Part shown: piece by piece, positions 60,301 through 64,000 of the stretch
Layout: each line of letters begins with the position of its first letter
How positions within the stretch are numbered: the first letter of the stretch is position 1
Assembly (NCBI GenBank): GCA_008477525.1
Contig: SPDT01000013.1
Location: 791,501-855,500 of the forward strand
DNA length: 64,000 bases
Direction of reading: 5' to 3'
From: Hypomyces perniciosus
Lineage: Eukaryota > Ascomycota > Sordariomycetes > Hypocreales > Hypocreaceae
Notes under the pieces: model-generated
What the model was told of the DNA's origin: nothing
What the model saw: only the letters and a program-made list of their open reading frames with translations
Database searches by the model: none
Program-made: the position numbers and the translations under genes

Positions 60301-62436
60301 CCAATAATGTGCAGTCAGAGAGGCCTTCTGTCGCGGAGAGATGACACCGCTACATCATGAGGCGGGCGCAACTTGTTTCTTGGCAAACTTCAAGAGCTCT
60401 TGCAGAGAAAGCCACTTCATTCTTATATTGGCCCCGAGGCTCTTTTCCGCGTTGGACGTGGCGACATTCGAGTTGGCGGGTCGTCAAGGCAGCTCAATAA
60501 GAAAATAACTGACGGTGTGGAAGGCGGATAGATGAATTATTAAGGTTGTCTTTCGATTGATCTCATCAAGGCGTATTGGTAATGCTGAAATACGAAGAAG
60601 CATAAGCGTATGAGCTCTGGATATGATCAAGAGTCTAGCGTCATTGCCAAATACGAAGAAAACGCCCGTCTGTATCAAGCGACATGCACTTCGTCGGAAA
60701 TGTTCGGAAGCAGCCCTATGCAGGAGAATAGGAGTTCATGCGCCTATTGACTGGGTAGAGTTTATGGCGCTATTTCTGAGCATTCATGGCCCACAGGCTT
60801 TGGTAGTAGTAAAAGTGAAAGATGATGAAAGCTTGGAGGCGGGTCTGAAAAAGATGAGCGTAATGGAGACCCAGCAGACGATGTCAAATAAGTATTGCTA
60901 GCAACACAAGCGATATTAATGCCTCCGCCAATTCAACAAAAGGTACTCCGTATTTTAGGCATTATTCTGCCGAAAAATCAGGCCAGAACCACACGATGTT
61001 ATGAGACGACTTGTGGTGGCTTGTCGAGCTTGATAACGGAAGAAATCTAACCCGTACAACCGGCACCATCAGTGTAACCAATAGTGCCACGAGTGAAATC
61101 AAGATCAAGATTAAGGGTTCGCGTTTAGATAAGATGATTAGGTAGTATGTGCCAACAGAAGAGGAATGGCGTTGTCAGCTCCTCAGACCCCAGTCCACCT
61201 TCGCAGCGCAGTTGAGGGTAAATTGCTGTTGGGTTTACGACATCGACTTAGTCCGCAGCGGATGATCGCGATCTGTCACTGCTGAAATAGTAAACGGGAC
61301 ATCACCGCGGATAGTCAGAGAAGAATAGTAGTCAAAGTCCCAAGCCTGCCAAACTTGGCGTCGCCCTATAACTTAGTATCGCTCAATCAGCTTGAGCTTG
61401 ATGAACAAGCGCGAGGCAAACCGGACAACATATAGATTGCCGACGGGTCGAATAGTTGATTCCACTGGCCGTGAAATGTATCGAAAAGGTATGGAGAAAT
61501 CGAGGGGCTAATACTCGTAGTGCTTATTATCCCGCCACAGTTGATTCCATCTTGGGAAGGAGAAAATCGCATGCTTTTCGCCAGTGGCTTGGCTACAACT
61601 CGATGTAACATGGCTAGTTATTGATAAAGAAGGCATCCAGACTGGCGGACATTCCAAACACCTGCAAGCATATCACCGGACGCAACCATCTCCAGCAGGC
61701 TCACCAAAGCCGATACCGACAGGCTGGTAGGAGATTAGAACTGCAATATTACTCGTAGAACATTGGGTAGCGTCAAGATGATGCCTCAGCTCACAAAAGG
61801 CCGAGATTCTTGCTTCTTAAATCCGCTTTAGTGTTGACACAGGCCATCCGCCGGAAGGGAATTGGGCACCAAAGTCCCCGCACGCAGGGCGGGAAATCGG
61901 GCGAAATTCAGCAGCTGAATGCCCTAGCACCGAGCTATTATAGGGTTGCTGAATACGAGGAATATAGTCGAAGGCGCAACTGTGGAATTGATTTCTAGTT
62001 ATGATGAACGATTTGGCGACACGAAAGAATCGTTACCTTCATACAGTCATAGCGTGCGTGTATAGTCCACATGCCATTTAACAACGACATTATCGGTTTC
62101 AAATCCTTGCTTAAGCTCATATCTCCAGAGGGGTCCTTGAACAGGGAGGGAGATTGAGGAGCTAGATAAGCACTCTCGAGATTTGATAGAGCCACAAAGA
62201 AGCGGCATCATTCCAGAAGCCCTTTGACCATTTCCTCTAATCAGACCTTTTAGAATAGCAGACAACTCCTTTAACCCTTTTTTTTACATTGCTTGACGGC
62301 TCTCTGACCCCCTCCCACAGCGTGACCTGACATAATAGTTACTCAGTTATGACATCAAAATCGCATTCGAGACATGTTTAGAACAGAAGAAAGAGGGGTC
62401 GTGATGTCACATATATTCAAGCGTGGAAGCACATTA
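60301..62436. other. Intergenic, no gene supported
   Basis: Only frames of 60-92 aa without recognisable motifs. TACTCCGTA lies at 60944-60952. The minus-strand frame at 62047-62265 (WRYELKQGFETDNVVVKWHV) has protein-like composition but no identified family. Confidence 0.3.
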
Positions 62437-62445
62437 TATATAAAG
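62437..62445 (+). promoter_or_regulatory. TATA box of the small secreted protein gene
   Basis: TATATAAAG, 93 bases upstream of the ATG at 62530. Confidence 0.55.
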
Positions 62446-62529
62446 AGGTGGCAGACACTAATATACATGTTTGAGAATTAACTTGTTAGTTTCTCAACAT
62501 TACCAGACGAAACCCTTCAACTCTTAACA

Positions 62530-63004
62530 ATGCATTTCTCTAAAACAGTATATTTCGCAGGCTTTCTCTGTACTACCGCTGCACAGCCTCTTTGTATTAA
62601 TACGCCATCAAACGTAGTAGTATGGTCTATCTGTTATGTCTTTTTTCCTTACGAAATATATTTTGGAAGCTTATTAATGGACGTATCTAATCTATAGGAA
62701 TGTGAATCCGTTTTGATATCTTGGGTAGGTTTGGACGCACCCTATGATATCGCTATTTTTCCAAGCGGCCTATTGTCGATACCTCCATTGGTGGAATTTC
62801 CGCAACAAATGGGCACATCCGTCAAATGGAATGTATATTTGCCAGCTGGGATGGTCTTACAGATAGTATTGACGTAAGCACAGAATTGATGCGATATTGA
62901 AGTGTGTGAGGTATACCCTGACACTACACAGAGATGCCACTGGCGACCGGGTTTATTCACTGCCATTTACTGTGCAACCATCTTCGGACCCGTCATGTCC
63001 TTAG
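62530..63004 (+). CDS. Small secreted protein, three exons, Kre9/Knh1 N-terminal-like fold
   Basis: Exons 62530-62619, 62698-62873 and 62932-63004 join in phase to 112 aa. Intron 1 is GTATGG...TCTATAG with a TCTAATC branch. Intron 2 is GTAAGC...CTACACAG. The product has a signal peptide (MHFSKTVYFAGFLCTTAAQP). It then has the pattern of a widespread fungal secreted family: CINTPSNVVECESVLISWVG, PYDIAIFPSGLLSIPPLVEF, QMGTSVKWNVYLPAGMVLQI, TDATGDRVYS, ending SSDPSCP. The Cys-W-G...GTS-W-V--PAG...L-D-TG order recalls the Ser-Thr-rich GPI-anchored/Kre9-type N-terminal Ig-like domain. Here there is no GPI tail, so a freely secreted or effector-like protein is inferred. No single exon exceeds 60 codons. 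Confidence 0.7.
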
Positions 63005-64000
63005 ACGGATCTTTCAGCCTCCGCCCGACATCGACGTCCCATGATCCGTCTCATTTTCAGTAGGAGAAAAACAAAATAAGAGAAATTACTTGTAATGAGC
63101 GAGAAATGTCCGAACATGGACTGGTGCCACTGTGACCAAGACATTCGGTGACTTAGAAACATGTTGCATGATGCGAGTCATGCGCCGCGTCTTACAAGAC
63201 ATATGAGTAGTATATGGATAATGCTGATGCGCACGGATGGGGAGATCTTCCCGAGTGCACTCGTTGCAGCTAGGAAACCCCCGCTTATGCAGATCCCAAG
63301 CAAAGAAGAGCCAAGTGCAAGAAATGAACAAAAATATTCAAGAAAATGAAAAGAAAGCGGGTGCAAAATTTTCACCAGGGAGAGTGCCATGGCCGCTATC
63401 CCTGGTTCCGACAGACTCTGTGTGGTGGAGCTTCTGCACCTGAAGAAGCACCCATGAAGGGAGAAACCAGAAAACTGGCTTCGGGAGATGCCGATCTTTG
63501 GTACCGATGGCCTGGGCCAAGTTATTCCAGAAAGCCATGGGTAGCAGTGATTGTCGAAGGGGCAGTAACTGTAATCCTATTAATAGGTTTGGAAGGGTGA
63601 GCCATGTGGTGATCTTCATCGAATGGCTCTCTCATGACGCCAGTTTGAAAAACGAGACAGCTGTTGCGTGCATACCCAGACTGCTAGGCGTTCCAGAAGA
63701 ACGCCAGGTCCAGGAGCCTGTCGCTGTCACCACGCGCGGACGACATTCGGCTCATGATAGCCGAATCCATGCTGACAGGGTGGGTTCAGCTGAGAGTGTT
63801 GGGCTGACTGATGATTTGCTGCGTCGCAACACCAACCATAATGGGCAGTACGGAGTATCACTAGTCGTTCTGCAGTGACAGTGACGGGTTCCCGGGCCAG
63901 TAGTTGTGGCAGATTCCGAAACTCGTGCAGCATGTTGGGACGCTGACATGTTTGCCTAGGTGATTTGTCAGATATATAGTACTGCTCTCGACTGAGGACG
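63005..64000. other. Window end, overlapping unassigned frames
   Basis: Between 63340 and 63880 both strands hold 80-126-aa frames that overlap one another. None shows a family motif. TACGGAGTA lies at 63849-63857. A gene may extend beyond the window. Confidence 0.3.

Noticed and set aside
1..64000. CRISPR arrays, rRNA or bacterial operon features
   Set aside because: The DNA is fungal nuclear sequence. No regularly spaced repeats or rRNA motifs were seen.

Overview
The window reads as nuclear DNA of a filamentous ascomycete (Pezizomycotina). Short GT-AG introns of about 50-90 bp carry CTAAC/CTGAC branch sites. The gene content is fungal: a PDR-type ABC transporter, a HET-domain gene, a 2EXR protein, NLR pieces with PNP_UDP, NACHT and WD40 domains, and LTR and Tad-like LINE retroelements. 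Long AT-rich blocks, in which the transposon reading frames are full of TAA/TAG and Asn/Lys/Ile codons, have the look of repeat-induced point mutation (RIP). I cannot fix the genus or class.

Layout. 1-1443 is the decayed 3' part of an M3 metallopeptidase gene (minus strand), cut off where the AT-rich block begins. 1444-25104 is a nested retrotransposon block: a Ty3/gypsy element (2104-9797, 387-bp LTRs, GTAAC duplication) inserted inside an oppositely oriented solo LTR of its own family (1947-2103 plus 9803-10052, AAAGG duplication). Next come Ty1/copia relic A with a partial direct copy and a gypsy scrap (10.6-17.0 kb), a PNP_UDP-NACHT NLR fragment (16985-18066), and a complete copia element B (18067-25104, 263-bp LTRs, CTATT duplication). 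Element B holds a GC-rich, antisense, apparently intron-bearing reading frame between pol and its 3' LTR. 25.6-26.7 kb is a WD40 propeller from a second NLR. 27.2-28.2 kb is a Tad-like LINE end next to a perfect 42-bp inverted repeat.

29-64 kb is mostly unmutated DNA with sparse genes. Apparently intact spliced or single-exon models are a 2EXR protein, a secreted type-B carboxylesterase, a 1523-aa PDR/ABCG transporter, a tandem chromodomain protein, an NTE1-like protein with no visible patatin nucleophile, and a 112-aa secreted protein recovered only by joining three exons. Between them lie damaged genes: an 842-codon fungal family with one internal TAA, a subtilisin-like S8 gene, a HET gene, a truncated MFS transporter and a second LINE fragment.

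Taken together this looks like an accessory, subtelomere-like segment: NLR, HET and other self/non-self-type genes, transport and secreted enzymes, heavy transposon load and many pseudogenes. I see no metabolic gene cluster logic linking the intact genes. A 9-mer, TACGGAGTA, recurs seven times in the non-coding part.
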